Under the pieces are notes generated by a model, which saw only the letters and a program-made list of their open reading frames with translations, was not told the origin of the DNA and searched no databases. From Lachnospiraceae bacterium (lineage in GTDB: Bacteria > Bacillota > Clostridia > Lachnospirales > Lachnospiraceae): a DNA stretch of 54,726 nt. Shown piece by piece: positions 31,727-40,028 of the stretch. Location of the stretch: assembly GCA_017513005.1 (NCBI GenBank), contig JAFWDM010000028.1:1-54726 (forward strand). The letters are read 5' to 3'. Within the stretch, counting starts at the first letter, position 1; each line of letters opens with the position of its first letter. The position numbers and the translations under genes are program-made.

Positions 31727-31850
31727 AGCTCCAGGGTGGAGGCAGCAGTCTGTCTGCCGGTACCCGACTTACTGGTGTCCTGCGAGACGCCGTATTTTGT
31801 CTCGAAACGGCGGGAAGGTCTCCGGATCATAAAGGATAGCAGGGTGAACT

Positions 31851-32315
31851 ATGGATTTAATGAAAAATGAAGAGCGGATGGAGAAGGAACGGGAGATCCA
31901 GGCGAGGAACGCGTTCGCAGCATATAATCACTGTGAAGTCGTGGATGTACAGCAGGATTTTGCAGAGGTGCGCCTGAAAATCGTCCCGGAATCGCTCAAT
32001 TTTCACGGAAATGTGCATGGAGGCGCCTATTTTACCATGGCGGATATGTGCGCCGGGATCGTGTGCAGGACAGACGGAAGGCTCTATGTGACCCAGCAGG
32101 CGAACGTGCAGTTTGTGCGCGCCGTGGAAGGGGGGATCCTGCTCTGCCGTGGAAGCGTTCTCCACAGGGGGAGGACGAGCTGTCTGGTCGAGATCCGCAT
32201 CACGAAACAGGGGGATCCGAAGGAAAGTGAGGAGCTGAAAGAGGAGGCGGACAGGGGAAAAACGGAAGAACCGGTATTTCTGGGAACTTTTCTGTTCCAC
32301 TGTATAAGTGCATGA
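31851..32315 (+). CDS. PaaI-family hotdog thioesterase
   Basis: A 154-residue hotdog-fold protein. The NFHGNVHGGAYFTMADMCAG segment is the PaaI-type signature (HGG followed by the central helix start), where an Asp/Glu acts in hydrolysis of acyl-CoA thioesters. An acidic Lys/Glu insertion (SEELKEEADRGKTEE) interrupts the last strands before FLGTFLFHC. Substrate unknown, perhaps aromatic acyl-CoA. It stands alone; the terminator at 32407-32445 follows. Confidence 0.8.
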   Translation: MDLMKNEERMEKEREIQARNAFAAYNHCEVVDVQQDFAEVRLKIVPESLNFHGNVHGGAYFTMADMCAGIVCRTDGRLYVTQQANVQFVRAVEGGILLCRGSVLHRGRTSCLVEIRITKQGDPKESEELKEEADRGKTEEPVFLGTFLFHCISA

Positions 32316-32406
32316 GAGAAGAGCAGCAGCGGGCTTTCAGGATCCAATGCTGTTATGGAATGGACTACTCACGACGAAAGTCGCGAGCATTCTGCGCTGA
32401 ATCGCG

Positions 32407-32445
32407 AAAGGTGTTTTCCGGTACGACCGGAAGCGCCTTTTTTTG
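32407..32445 (+). terminator. rho-independent terminator
   Basis: AAAGGTG-TTTTCCGG and CCGGAAG-CGCCTTT pair around TACGA and run into T7. It ends the thioesterase transcript. Confidence 0.7.
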
Positions 32446-32573
32446 TAACCCGGACCGCCGGCGATTCGATACTATGGGTGAGTACTGTGCAAATACTTTT
32501 CCGTCTGGTATTATGTAAAGACAAATAGATGACAAATGCGTTCTTAAATCGGATCGTGACAGAGGAGGTCACT

Positions 32574-34769
32574 ATGAGATTTTTGAGAAAAAGAAATGCA
32601 GGGAGAGCGGCAGTGTCTGTATTTGCGGCGCTGGTTCTGACGTGTGTGGTGACTGCCTGCGGGTTTAAGGAGACCGGATCGACGGGTTCTGCAGGGACAG
32701 CGAATGGAACCGGGACGGGTTCGGGAAGCGTGAATGCCGGGGAAGGGACCGGAACCGGGAACGGGACAGCTGCCATTGCGCAGGATTCCGTTTTGAATTT
32801 TGACAACGACGCGGGATTTGCGCGGCTGCAGGCTGATATGGCGTCGGGGGATATCCCGGTGGAGTGCAATGTGCTCTATGATGTCATGGGCGAGCGGCCG
32901 GATGTCACGGTGAAGGATCCGGAAATGATCCGGGAGATCTACGAGCGGCTCTCGCAGGTGAAGGTCGGGGAAAAGAGCATGACGGGTGTGACGGACAGCT
33001 ACCACCATGTATCATTCCATCTGCGCAATGACACCTTCGTGTCCTTCTATTTTGAAGGAGAGAGCCTGTTCTGCTGGGGAAAAGACAATTATTATGCGGA
33101 GGGGGGAGGCCCTCTCTGGAGCTACGTGCGTCAGCTCCAGGAAACGGCTATGGACCGTGACCGGCAGAAGGCAGCGGCGAAAGCCGGCACGGATTCCTCC
33201 GCGGGGACAGCTGCCGCGTCTGCGGCCGGGCGTTCCGGAAGTGATAAAAAGGACTCTTCGGGTTCCTCCGGTGATTCTTCAGAGACGGTTCTGGACGGGA
33301 AAAATCCCACTGCAGATACTGGAAAAAACAGCGGGAAGGACACCGGAGCCAGTTCTCTGACGGGCCAGGCTTCGCTCGGGAAGGCGCAGGACAGGGAGAT
33401 CGCGGCGCAGCACGCGGCCGGGGAACTGGCACAGCAGGCATCCGGTGTGGAAGGAAGCGGACGGGAGACCTCAAAGGAGAAAAACATTCCCGGGAACGGG
33501 CAGCATGCGGATGCGCTGCAGGGGACGATCCCTGCAGCAGCGCGGGATACTGCACAGAATGCGGGGCAGAGCGGTGCACAGGATGTGACGCAGAATGCGG
33601 GGCAGAGCGGTGCACAGAATGTGACACAGAACGCAGGGCAGAGCGATGCACAGAGTGCAGGACAAAATGCTGTGCAGAATGTGGCAGAAGGAACACAGCA
33701 GGAAGTACAGCAGCAGTCAGGAGAGCCGCAGCCGGAAGGACCGCAGACAGAAATACAGCAATCCGGACGCCCGCAACAGGAAGTGCAGCAGCCCGGAGAA
33801 ATGCAGCCTGAGGTGCAGCAGCCCGGAGAAACGCAGCCGGAAGTGCAGCAGCCCGGAGAAATGCAGCCTGAGGTGCAGCAGCCCGGAGAAATGCAGCCGG
33901 AAGCGCAGCAGCCTGAAGAAACACAGCCCGGAGAAACGCAGTCCGGGACCGGGCAGGAGGATCCTCTCCAGGCGCAGCGCACAGCGGCGATGAACAGTGC
34001 TTACACAGAGATTGTCCGCGCCTATGCGGCGGTTCTTGCAGTGGACAGGTCGAAGTTCCTGCAGGATTATGAAAACGGGGCCTACAGTACCGGCCTGACA
34101 GCCGGGCAGAGTGGAAGCGGCAGCGGGGATCTTTCCGGCAGCAGTGCCGGGAATGAGGCGCCTGCCGGGACGGATGCAGACCCGGCGGCCGGAACGACAG
34201 CTTCGCAGGAAGAAACGGCCGGGGCGGCCGGACAGGATCCTGCGGCGAATACGGCTGCGGCGGTTGCTGTGGATCCCCGGATCAACTATGAGATGTTCCG
34301 GGAGTATTTTACCAATCCGGATGGAAACGATGTTTTTTACGGGTTGCGCGATTATAACGGAGACGGCACGCCGGAACTGGTCATCGCCCTCGGAACCGCA
34401 CAGTTCAGGCATATCTGGGCGGGATACACATTTGACGGACAAAAGGCAGTGCCGCTTTTCACCGGCCGGTACAGTCTGGGCTACCGCGTCGACCTGTACA
34501 CCCTGTCAGACGGCAGCTTCATGATCCACGGAAGCGGCGGTGCGACGGCGGGCAGGGATACGATCGCCCGCATTGCAGCAGGTGGAACCGGTCTGGAGAT
34601 CGTCGCTGAATACGAATATGACGAGCAGGCCAACGGCACCATGGACCACCTCAGCGCAGCGGGGACACTGTCGGATGAAGAGTTCCGGGAGCGGTACTGG
34701 AATGACGCAAAGGCGGCATCGGAAGATGTGGCATTCAATGCTGTGCGGACAGATGCGGTGGTACAGTGA
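32574..34769 (+). CDS. repeat-rich lipoprotein
   Basis: A 731-residue exported lipoprotein: the signal ends LVLTCVVTAC, with the lipobox VTAC giving a lipidated cysteine near residue 29. An N-terminal globular domain (DNDAGFARLQADMASGDIPV to about residue 205, WGKDNYYAEGGGPLWSYV) is followed by more than 300 residues of Ser/Gly/Gln/Glu low complexity with two repeat tracts. The C-terminal domain contains DYNGDGTPELVIALG, a calcium-loop-like DxNGDGxxE motif. The start is set by GGAGG 6 bases before the ATG at 32574. The function is unknown; the layout suggests two domains spaced by a wall-spanning linker. Confidence 0.7.
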   Translation: MRFLRKRNAGRAAVSVFAALVLTCVVTACGFKETGSTGSAGTANGTGTGSGSVNAGEGTGTGNGTAAIAQDSVLNFDNDAGFARLQADMASGDIPVECNVLYDVMGERPDVTVKDPEMIREIYERLSQVKVGEKSMTGVTDSYHHVSFHLRNDTFVSFYFEGESLFCWGKDNYYAEGGGPLWSYVRQLQETAMDRDRQKAAAKAGTDSSAGTAAASAAGRSGSDKKDSSGSSGDSSETVLDGKNPTADTGKNSGKDTGASSLTGQASLGKAQDREIAAQHAAGELAQQASGVEGSGRETSKEKNIPGNGQHADALQGTIPAAARDTAQNAGQSGAQDVTQNAGQSGAQNVTQNAGQSDAQSAGQNAVQNVAEGTQQEVQQQSGEPQPEGPQTEIQQSGRPQQEVQQPGEMQPEVQQPGETQPEVQQPGEMQPEVQQPGEMQPEAQQPEETQPGETQSGTGQEDPLQAQRTAAMNSAYTEIVRAYAAVLAVDRSKFLQDYENGAYSTGLTAGQSGSGSGDLSGSSAGNEAPAGTDADPAAGTTASQEETAGAAGQDPAANTAAAVAVDPRINYEMFREYFTNPDGNDVFYGLRDYNGDGTPELVIALGTAQFRHIWAGYTFDGQKAVPLFTGRYSLGYRVDLYTLSDGSFMIHGSGGATAGRDTIARIAAGGTGLEIVAEYEYDEQANGTMDHLSAAGTLSDEEFRERYWNDAKAASEDVAFNAVRTDAVVQ
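33555..33662 (+). repeat. three 36-base in-frame repeats (QNAGQSGAQxVT)
   Basis: Units start at 33555, 33591 and 33627. They encode a 12-residue Gln/Ala/Gly repeat in the linker of the lipoprotein; the first two units differ by two bases. Confidence 0.85.
33783..33932 (+). repeat. five 30-base in-frame repeats (VQQPGEMQPE)
   Basis: Units start at 33783, 33813, 33843, 33873 and 33903. They encode ten-residue QQPGE[M/T]QPE repeats. Units 1 and 3 are identical, which shows recent slippage or recombination. Confidence 0.9.
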
Positions 34770-34827
34770 GCTAACCTGACCTTTGTGAGACAGTGTGAGA
34801 TAAGAAGACAGGAGACCTGTCTGGAAT

Positions 34828-34892
34828 GAGAAAACAGCAGCCGGGCTGCGAAAAAAGCATCTGCTTTTCGTGAACCGGCTGCTGTTTGTGTA
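34828..34892. terminator. terminator-like inverted repeat after the lipoprotein gene
   Basis: AAACAGCAGCC.GG and CCGGCTGCTGTTT are separated by about 35 bases that contain an inner GCTTTT/AAAAGC stem. It sits in the gap between two converging genes and could act in both directions. Confidence 0.55.
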
Positions 34893-35005
34893 TCTGTTCC
34901 CCGTATGGAAAGGGGGAAGCGACGCATATATAAGCAGGCGCAGGCAGAGACAATCTGTCCCCCGCAAGGGAAGGGGGAAGGGAGAAGCTGCCGCGGTGGA
35001 AAGGA

Positions 35006-36406
35006 TCACCATCCTCTCCTGCCGTTCATACCGCCCATGCCGCCTCTGCCGCCCATGCCGCCGCCCATCATCTGGTTGGTGATGGTATCGGTCTGTGTGC
35101 CGTTGACGATGATCGTGGCGCCGTTGTTCCGGGCGGTTCCGTCATAGTCGAAGGGACTCTGGGCTGTGATGTCCAGTGTGCCGCCGTTGAGGATGATGTT
35201 TCCGTTGGAATCAATGGCATCTGTGTCGCCGGCGCCCATCGTGACAGTGACCGTGCCTCCGTTGACTTCGATCGTAGGGGTGGCAAAATCGGATTTCTGT
35301 CCCGCATTGATGGCATCGTCAGTCGCCGCGATCGTGATCGCGCCGTCGTTGATCTGGATGTATGTGCCTTCGATCCCTTCCGCGGCGGAGAGGTCGATCG
35401 TGCTGCTGTCGATCCGGACGATTGTCGTGGCGTGGATGGCGTCGTCACCGGCTGTGATGTCCAGCGTGCCGCCGCAGATATAGATGTATCCGGTGGTGTT
35501 GTCCTCATCGTTCTCCGCGTGCAGGCCGTCCTTATCGGTGGAGATGGAGATCGTGCCGTCTGCGATGAGAATGGAGTCGTTGGCCTCCAGGGCATCTGCC
35601 GTGCAGGTGATCTGCAGTGTACCGCCGGTGACTTTGAGGTCATCCTTGCCTGCAATGCCGTTGTCCGTAGAGGTGATCTGCAGGGTCCCGGTGCCGTTCA
35701 GCACCAGGTCATCCCTGGAGAAGATGACGGCATCGGTATTGGTGGTGCCGTCGGCGGTGAAGGTACCCGTCACGGACAGGGCGTTTTCGGAATCCGTGGT
35801 CGTGACAAAGACCTTGTCCGCATTTTTTACATAGATACAGGGAGTGCAGGTATTGGTGATCGAGACGCCGTCCAGTACGAGCTGTACCTTGTCTTCGTCA
35901 CCTGCTTCGACCAGGATCTGTGCCTCCGAGGCCGCGCCGGAGAGCACATAGACGCCGGCACTTGTGATACGAACAGTCTCCCCGTCGGTGACGGTGACGG
36001 CCCTGGCTTCACTGAGGTCTGCTGTCTGTTCGAGATCGCGGCTGGAAAATAGGTCGGTGGTGTCCAGTACATCGGCGGTTCCGGCCGCCGCCGAGGAGGC
36101 CGCATCGGTTCCGCTTTCGCTTTCGCCGGAAGAAACGGCTGCTGTTTTGGTCGTATCGGAAGCAACGGCTGCAGCCCCGATCGTGTCCGAAGAAACGGCA
36201 GCGGCTCCGGCCGTGTCGGAGGAAACGGCAGCGGCACTTCTATCGTCAAGAGAAACAGACGAGGTTCCGGTTTCTGTGACGATGGCGGATGACATGTCGA
36301 TGGTCTGACCGGCCGCGGCCGTCGTATCGCAGTATGCGTGGAAAGCGGTCATTGCGCCGAGCAGTACAGCGCAGAGGGTTGCGGACATGATTTTTGTTTT
36401 TCTCAT
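35006..36406 (-). CDS. DUF4353 carbohydrate-binding-domain-type beta-helix protein
   Basis: A 466-residue exported protein: signal peptide (residues 1-26, ending HAYC), then a linker with AAVSSDT repeats. A right-handed beta-helix region follows, made of strand turns such as TGGTLQITCTADALEAN, DGTISISTDKDGLHAEND and GGTLDITAGDDAIHA, the DUF4353 pattern with conserved DA/DG positions. The C-terminus is Gly/Met/Arg-rich (MMGGGMGGRGGMGGMNGRRG). Family members are surface or secreted proteins, some near CotH genes, and are named for carbohydrate binding without direct proof. AAAGGAG lies 9 bases upstream of the ATG. Confidence 0.8.
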   Translation of the reverse strand: MRKTKIMSATLCAVLLGAMTAFHAYCDTTAAAGQTIDMSSAIVTETGTSSVSLDDRSAAAVSSDTAGAAAVSSDTIGAAAVASDTTKTAAVSSGESESGTDAASSAAAGTADVLDTTDLFSSRDLEQTADLSEARAVTVTDGETVRITSAGVYVLSGAASEAQILVEAGDEDKVQLVLDGVSITNTCTPCIYVKNADKVFVTTTDSENALSVTGTFTADGTTNTDAVIFSRDDLVLNGTGTLQITSTDNGIAGKDDLKVTGGTLQITCTADALEANDSILIADGTISISTDKDGLHAENDEDNTTGYIYICGGTLDITAGDDAIHATTIVRIDSSTIDLSAAEGIEGTYIQINDGAITIAATDDAINAGQKSDFATPTIEVNGGTVTVTMGAGDTDAIDSNGNIILNGGTLDITAQSPFDYDGTARNNGATIIVNGTQTDTITNQMMGGGMGGRGGMGGMNGRRGW

Positions 36407-36653
36407 AGGAATCTCCTTTATGCTGTGCCTGTGGGCACATTTTTTGAAACCGCATGTGTCCGGCCGCTTTCTCCGGCACGGACATGTTTGCGGCTGTTTT
36501 TGTTCTGAAGACCACTATACACGGCGAAACATAGATGAACCTTAGAAAAAGGGCATCTTCCTGATCATTTTGGAACCCTTTTGAAAAAAACCGCATAGAT
36601 GCGGTGCGGAAGAAAAGACAAGCCGCCCGGCATCCGGCTCTCTGCTCATGGAT

Positions 36654-36710
36654 CCGGTAAAGACGGACCGGTAAAGACAGACCGGCAAAGACAGGCCGGT
36701 AAAAGACAGG
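36654..36710 (+). repeat. four 14-15-base tandem repeats
   Basis: CCGGTAAAGACGGA-type units at 36654, 36668, 36682 and 36696, the last one base longer. They are in the 464-base gap between divergent genes, which otherwise shows only a CCGCAT/ATGCGG stem (36589-36602) and no gene. Confidence 0.85.
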
Positions 36711-36870
36711 TAAGAGGCAGGTGACAAATCACAGCAAAAGCCGCATAATAACAGGAGCTGTTGAGCATAACAGGCCAGGGAACAGAGTCCGATCACACTG
36801 ATCGGAAAAAGAGCCTGTCTGTGTTATACATTGTGCGTCTTATGCATAGTGACACACCGGAGGAAAATGG

Positions 36871-37950
36871 ATGAGAAATGTCAGGATCACGGTTTTGAGA
36901 AAGGCCTGTTACGAGGACCTGATGGCCCGGTATGAAAACCCGATCGAGCATGCCTGCGATCTTCGGGAGGGGCAGGTATTTGTCGCGCACGGGTGGCAGA
37001 AACCGGAGGGGTTTTGTGACAGTGCCTGGGAAACGATCTCTCCCTTCGTCATGACCCTCGCCCACGGGGGAGAGGATATCTATGAGGGATGGATGAAAAA
37101 CAGGAAGTCGGCTTTGATCTCCTGCAACGACGGATTCCGGCCTGTGAGTTTCCTGCTGGAGGCGCTGCCTGCCTATCAGTATCTGTTTTTTGACCTGGAT
37201 GGGACGCTGATACAGTCTGAGTACGGGATCGTGGATTCCGTCATCGTGGCGCTGGAGAAGTTCGGGATCCGCGGAGAAGACCGGGAGAAGCTGAAAAGGT
37301 TTATCGGGCCGCCCCTGTTTGAGGCCTTCAGCCGTTTTTATCAGATGAGTCCGGAGGATGCAGACCGCGCGGTAGCCTATTACCGGGAGGCATATGAACG
37401 GGAAGGCCTCTATCTGACCCCCCTTTATGACGGCATCCAAGAAATGCTGCAGGATCTGGCTGCGCTGGGAAAAAGGCTTTTTGTCGTCACCTCGAAACCG
37501 AAGGATCTGGCGGATATCGTTTTGCGCAATACCGGGATCAGGGAATATTTTGAGGCGGTGATCGGACCGGCACGGACGGAGCGCCATGTGGACAAGGCGG
37601 TTCTGATCAGAGAAGCACTTCGGGTGGCTGCGGGGGCATCTTTGCCGATGAATTCGGAGGCAGGAGCCGGAAGTGCGCAGAAGGAGGCTGGAGAGCAGGG
37701 AGCCGGAAGTGTACAGGAAGAGGATGGAAACCCGGAGAGTCCGGTGGATGCCGGCCTGGCCCTGATGGTCGGAGACAGGCATTTTGATGTCCGGGGTGCG
37801 GCGGGAGCCGGTGTGGATTCTGTCGGGGTACTCTATGGATATGGAAGCCGGGAGGAACTGACCGGGGCGGGTGCGACCTACCTTGCGGAGCGGCCCGGGG
37901 AGATCGTGAATCTGATCCGGCAGGCATCATGGACGGAAATGACGAGATGA
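36871..37950 (+). CDS. fusion of a TIGR04076 domain with a HAD-IA phosphatase
   Basis: A 359-residue two-domain protein. Residues 1-100 match the TIGR04076 family (VRITVLRK, then EDLMARYENP, C-x6-GQVF, FCDSAWETI, ISCNDGFRPVSF), usually a free-standing protein of unknown function. From about residue 105 a phosphoglycolate-phosphatase-like HAD-IA domain follows: FFDLDGTLIQSE (motif I), VVTSKP (II), K in HVDKAVLI (III) and MVGDRHFDVRGA (IV). An acidic Gly/Glu insertion (around residues 247-285) sits between motifs III and IV. GGAGG lies 7 bases before the ATG. Confidence 0.75.
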   Translation: MRNVRITVLRKACYEDLMARYENPIEHACDLREGQVFVAHGWQKPEGFCDSAWETISPFVMTLAHGGEDIYEGWMKNRKSALISCNDGFRPVSFLLEALPAYQYLFFDLDGTLIQSEYGIVDSVIVALEKFGIRGEDREKLKRFIGPPLFEAFSRFYQMSPEDADRAVAYYREAYEREGLYLTPLYDGIQEMLQDLAALGKRLFVVTSKPKDLADIVLRNTGIREYFEAVIGPARTERHVDKAVLIREALRVAAGASLPMNSEAGAGSAQKEAGEQGAGSVQEEDGNPESPVDAGLALMVGDRHFDVRGAAGAGVDSVGVLYGYGSREELTGAGATYLAERPGEIVNLIRQASWTEMTR

Positions 37951-38089
37951 GCAACAGGAAGAATTATAAAGGTAGTGTATGGGAGCTTTTTTTGCTATGA
38001 TGGGAACAGAATCTGATCTGATGGATCGCAAATGATGCAGGCAGGAAAAGTGACATTGGGGCTGGCCCCGGCGCGTTGGAGGTGTGGAT

Positions 38090-38623
38090 ATGAATGAAAA
38101 TATGCTGGATGTTTTTTTGAACAGGAGGAGCGTGCGCAATTATACCGGGGAGCCGGTTCCGATGGAAAAGCTGAACCAGATCATTATGGCAGGGCTTTCT
38201 TCGGCTTCGAGCCGGGGGCTCCGTCCATGGGAGCTCATCGTGGTGCGGGATAGGCAGAAGCTGATCGATATGTCCGGCTGCAGGCTGCAGGGGTCCTCCC
38301 GTATGCTGGCAGGTGCGGATGCCGCGATCATCGTGGTTGCGGATGAGGAGCAGTCGGATGTGTGGATCGAGGACAGCAGCGTGGTGATGGCGAACATGCA
38401 CCTGATGGCCTCCGCGCTTGGCGTCGGAAGCTGCTGGATCCAGGGGCGCGGGCGCGAGGCGATCGATGGTGAGTCCTCGGAGGATTTCCTGCGCAGCCTT
38501 CTGCAGTTCCCTTCGGAATGTCGCCTGCTGGCGATCCTCTCCCTCGGGATGCCGGAGGAGGAAGCGGAGGCGAGAACGCCGGACAGTCTGCCTTTCGGGA
38601 AAGTGCACATCAATAAGTATTGA
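38090..38623 (+). CDS. nitroreductase-family flavoprotein
   Basis: A 177-residue FMN-dependent nitroreductase-like protein. The FLNRRSVRNYTGEPVP start (the RRS-R-Y box contacting the FMN phosphate), SSASSRGLRPWELIVV, and MASALGVGSCWIQGRG with a short C-terminal LAILSLGMPEEE are typical. It probably reduces a quinone, nitro or related substrate with NAD(P)H. The ATG at 38090 has GGAGG 7 bases upstream; a GTG at 38084 is possible but too close. Confidence 0.85.
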   Translation: MNENMLDVFLNRRSVRNYTGEPVPMEKLNQIIMAGLSSASSRGLRPWELIVVRDRQKLIDMSGCRLQGSSRMLAGADAAIIVVADEEQSDVWIEDSSVVMANMHLMASALGVGSCWIQGRGREAIDGESSEDFLRSLLQFPSECRLLAILSLGMPEEEAEARTPDSLPFGKVHINKY

Positions 38624-38660
38624 TGAACAGCATCCCTGCGCGATGTCTCTATGGTCTGAA

Positions 38661-38714
38661 ATAAAAAAGCGGCTGCCGCACATGGCGTTATTTGTGCGGC
38701 AGCTGCTTTTTTAT
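38661..38714. terminator. bidirectional terminator
   Basis: ATAAAAAAGCGGCTGCCGCAC region (38661-38681) pairs with GTGCGGCAGCTGCTTTTTTA (38694-38713). A-run before and T-run after make it usable on both strands, for the nitroreductase and for the lipoprotein gene on the other strand. Confidence 0.8.
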
Positions 38715-38794
38715 CTTATTGCATATTTTCATGATCGGAGTGCCATAGGAACTGCAACAGCATTAACTGGTCAGATTATTTATTCTTCATCGCG

Positions 38795-38816
38795 CAAGAC
38801 TCGCGAGCGAGTCTTG
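38795..38816 (+). repeat. dispersed palindrome, copy R2 (best copy)
   Basis: CAAGACTCG, loop CGAG, CGAGTCTTG: a perfect 9-base stem, preceded by TATTCTTCATCGCG and followed by AATTTGCTGCA. The same element, more or less decayed, is at 8319, 43819, 47230 and 50005. Confidence 0.7.
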
Positions 38817-38832
38817 AATTTGCTGCAGTGCC

Positions 38833-39726
38833 TTACTGGCGAAGTGCGGCTTCGATAGCCTCGCTGGCTGCTTTCCAGTTGCTGCGGGCGTTTTCATCTG
38901 CCGCCGCATCCTTTGCGGTCTCCAGACAGCCGGCGTCCTCGAGGACATTTTTCAGTTCCTCGATGTCGTCGAGGATCGTGTCTGCAACATAGGAGATGAA
39001 AGACCAGTTGTCCTTGATGCTGCTTCTCTGGTTGGCGGAAAGGCGCCCGAGCTCAGCAGCAGCTGCCTCCTGCAGAGCGGCGGTATCTGCACTGCCTGCT
39101 TTGGCCTGGTTTGCCCAGCGCAGAAGGCGGGTGGCGGCAGAAGCGGCACGGAGGGAGCTGCCGGCAGATTGTCCCCAACCGGTGCAGTCGACGAGAGCCT
39201 CCGACAGGACGGACTCCAGGAGTGCCGTATCAGCCTTGTCACGGGCAGGTGCGCTCTCTATGACAGATGCGGCGGAAGTGCCGCCTGCGCCGGTATTTTC
39301 AGGCGCATCGGCAGGAACGTCATAGATCTCCCTGTTTTCTGTGGTGCCCGCGGTATTTGCAGCGGCGGGATCAGCGGCGGTAGAGTCAGCAGCGGCGGCT
39401 TCCGCTGCAGTGGAGGCTGTGCCGGACTGGGCCGCAGTATCTTTATTGTCTGTTGTATCTGCGGCAGCCGCAGCCTCAGTGGCGGCTGTGCTGCTCTGTG
39501 CAGTGCTGTCTGCCGGAACTGCGACAGGAAATGCGCCGGCGGATGTCTGTGCCGAGACATTGCTTTCAGCGGGGTCTGCCGGTGCGCTGCTGCTGTGGGC
39601 TGAACTGCGGCAGCCGGTCGATGTGATGACGACAGCGGCGGCGACGGCTACAGAGAGGGCGGCGCTGAGAACTCTGCTCCCGGTTTTCATTTTCTGATTA
39701 TTGCAATCTTCAAGTTTTTTCTTCAT
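38833..39726 (-). CDS. lipoprotein of unknown function
   Basis: A 297-residue lipoprotein: a basic start, hydrophobic segment (VLSAALSVAVAAAVVITSTGC) with the lipobox STGC at about residue 39, then about 100 residues of Ala/Thr/Ser/Asp low complexity. A helical C-terminal domain of about 140 residues follows (DKADTALLESVLSEALVDCTGWGQSAGSSLRAA to the end). No family is recognised. The start at 39726 has AAAGGAAA upstream; the open frame continues 129 codons 5' without protein-like content. Confidence 0.65.
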   Translation of the reverse strand: MKKKLEDCNNQKMKTGSRVLSAALSVAVAAAVVITSTGCRSSAHSSSAPADPAESNVSAQTSAGAFPVAVPADSTAQSSTAATEAAAAADTTDNKDTAAQSGTASTAAEAAAADSTAADPAAANTAGTTENREIYDVPADAPENTGAGGTSAASVIESAPARDKADTALLESVLSEALVDCTGWGQSAGSSLRAASAATRLLRWANQAKAGSADTAALQEAAAAELGRLSANQRSSIKDNWSFISYVADTILDDIEELKNVLEDAGCLETAKDAAADENARSNWKAASEAIEAALRQ

Positions 39727-39739
39727 GGCTGTTTCCTTT

Positions 39740-39885
39740 GTGACTGTTTCATGGCTGTGTTCTCGCTTTACAGCACGAAACAGTTCTTTTCCCTTCTGTT
39801 CAGGTTCTTTCCCTTTTGTGCTGTTTTTTCTTCTGTTCTGATTTTCTCTTCTGTTCCGGTTTGTGATCTTCCTGTATAATGCTTT
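39740..39885 (-). other. purine-rich leader with GAACAGAAG repeats
   Basis: On the minus strand the 5' region of the lipoprotein gene has at least three GAACAGAAG units with AAAG runs between. A TATACA-like -10 lies near 39872. This accounts for the gap up to the PHP gene at 40029; nothing else is seen in it. Confidence 0.35.
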
Positions 39886-40028
39886 ACATACGCATACATC
39901 GGGAATCATGCATCTGCTCTGATGAAAAATGAAAAGCTTAATCGAGTATAGTGCATTTCTTTTTATTCTGCAATTATGTAATGTGATAAAAACATGAATC
40001 TTCACAGGGGCGGAACGAGGGAACAGGT

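Noticed and set aside
33783-33932. CRISPR-like regular 30-base repeats
   Set aside because: Units are directly adjacent without spacers and encode an in-frame peptide repeat; no cas genes are present.
33131-33982. Cysteine- and proline-rich minus-strand frame with strong repeats
   Set aside because: The repeats are the complement of the Gln/Pro/Gly coding repeats of the lipoprotein; no start signal.
36739-36765. CCGCATAA similar to the left arm of the dif-like sites
   Set aside because: Only the eight-base half is present; there is no matching right arm and no recombinase nearby.
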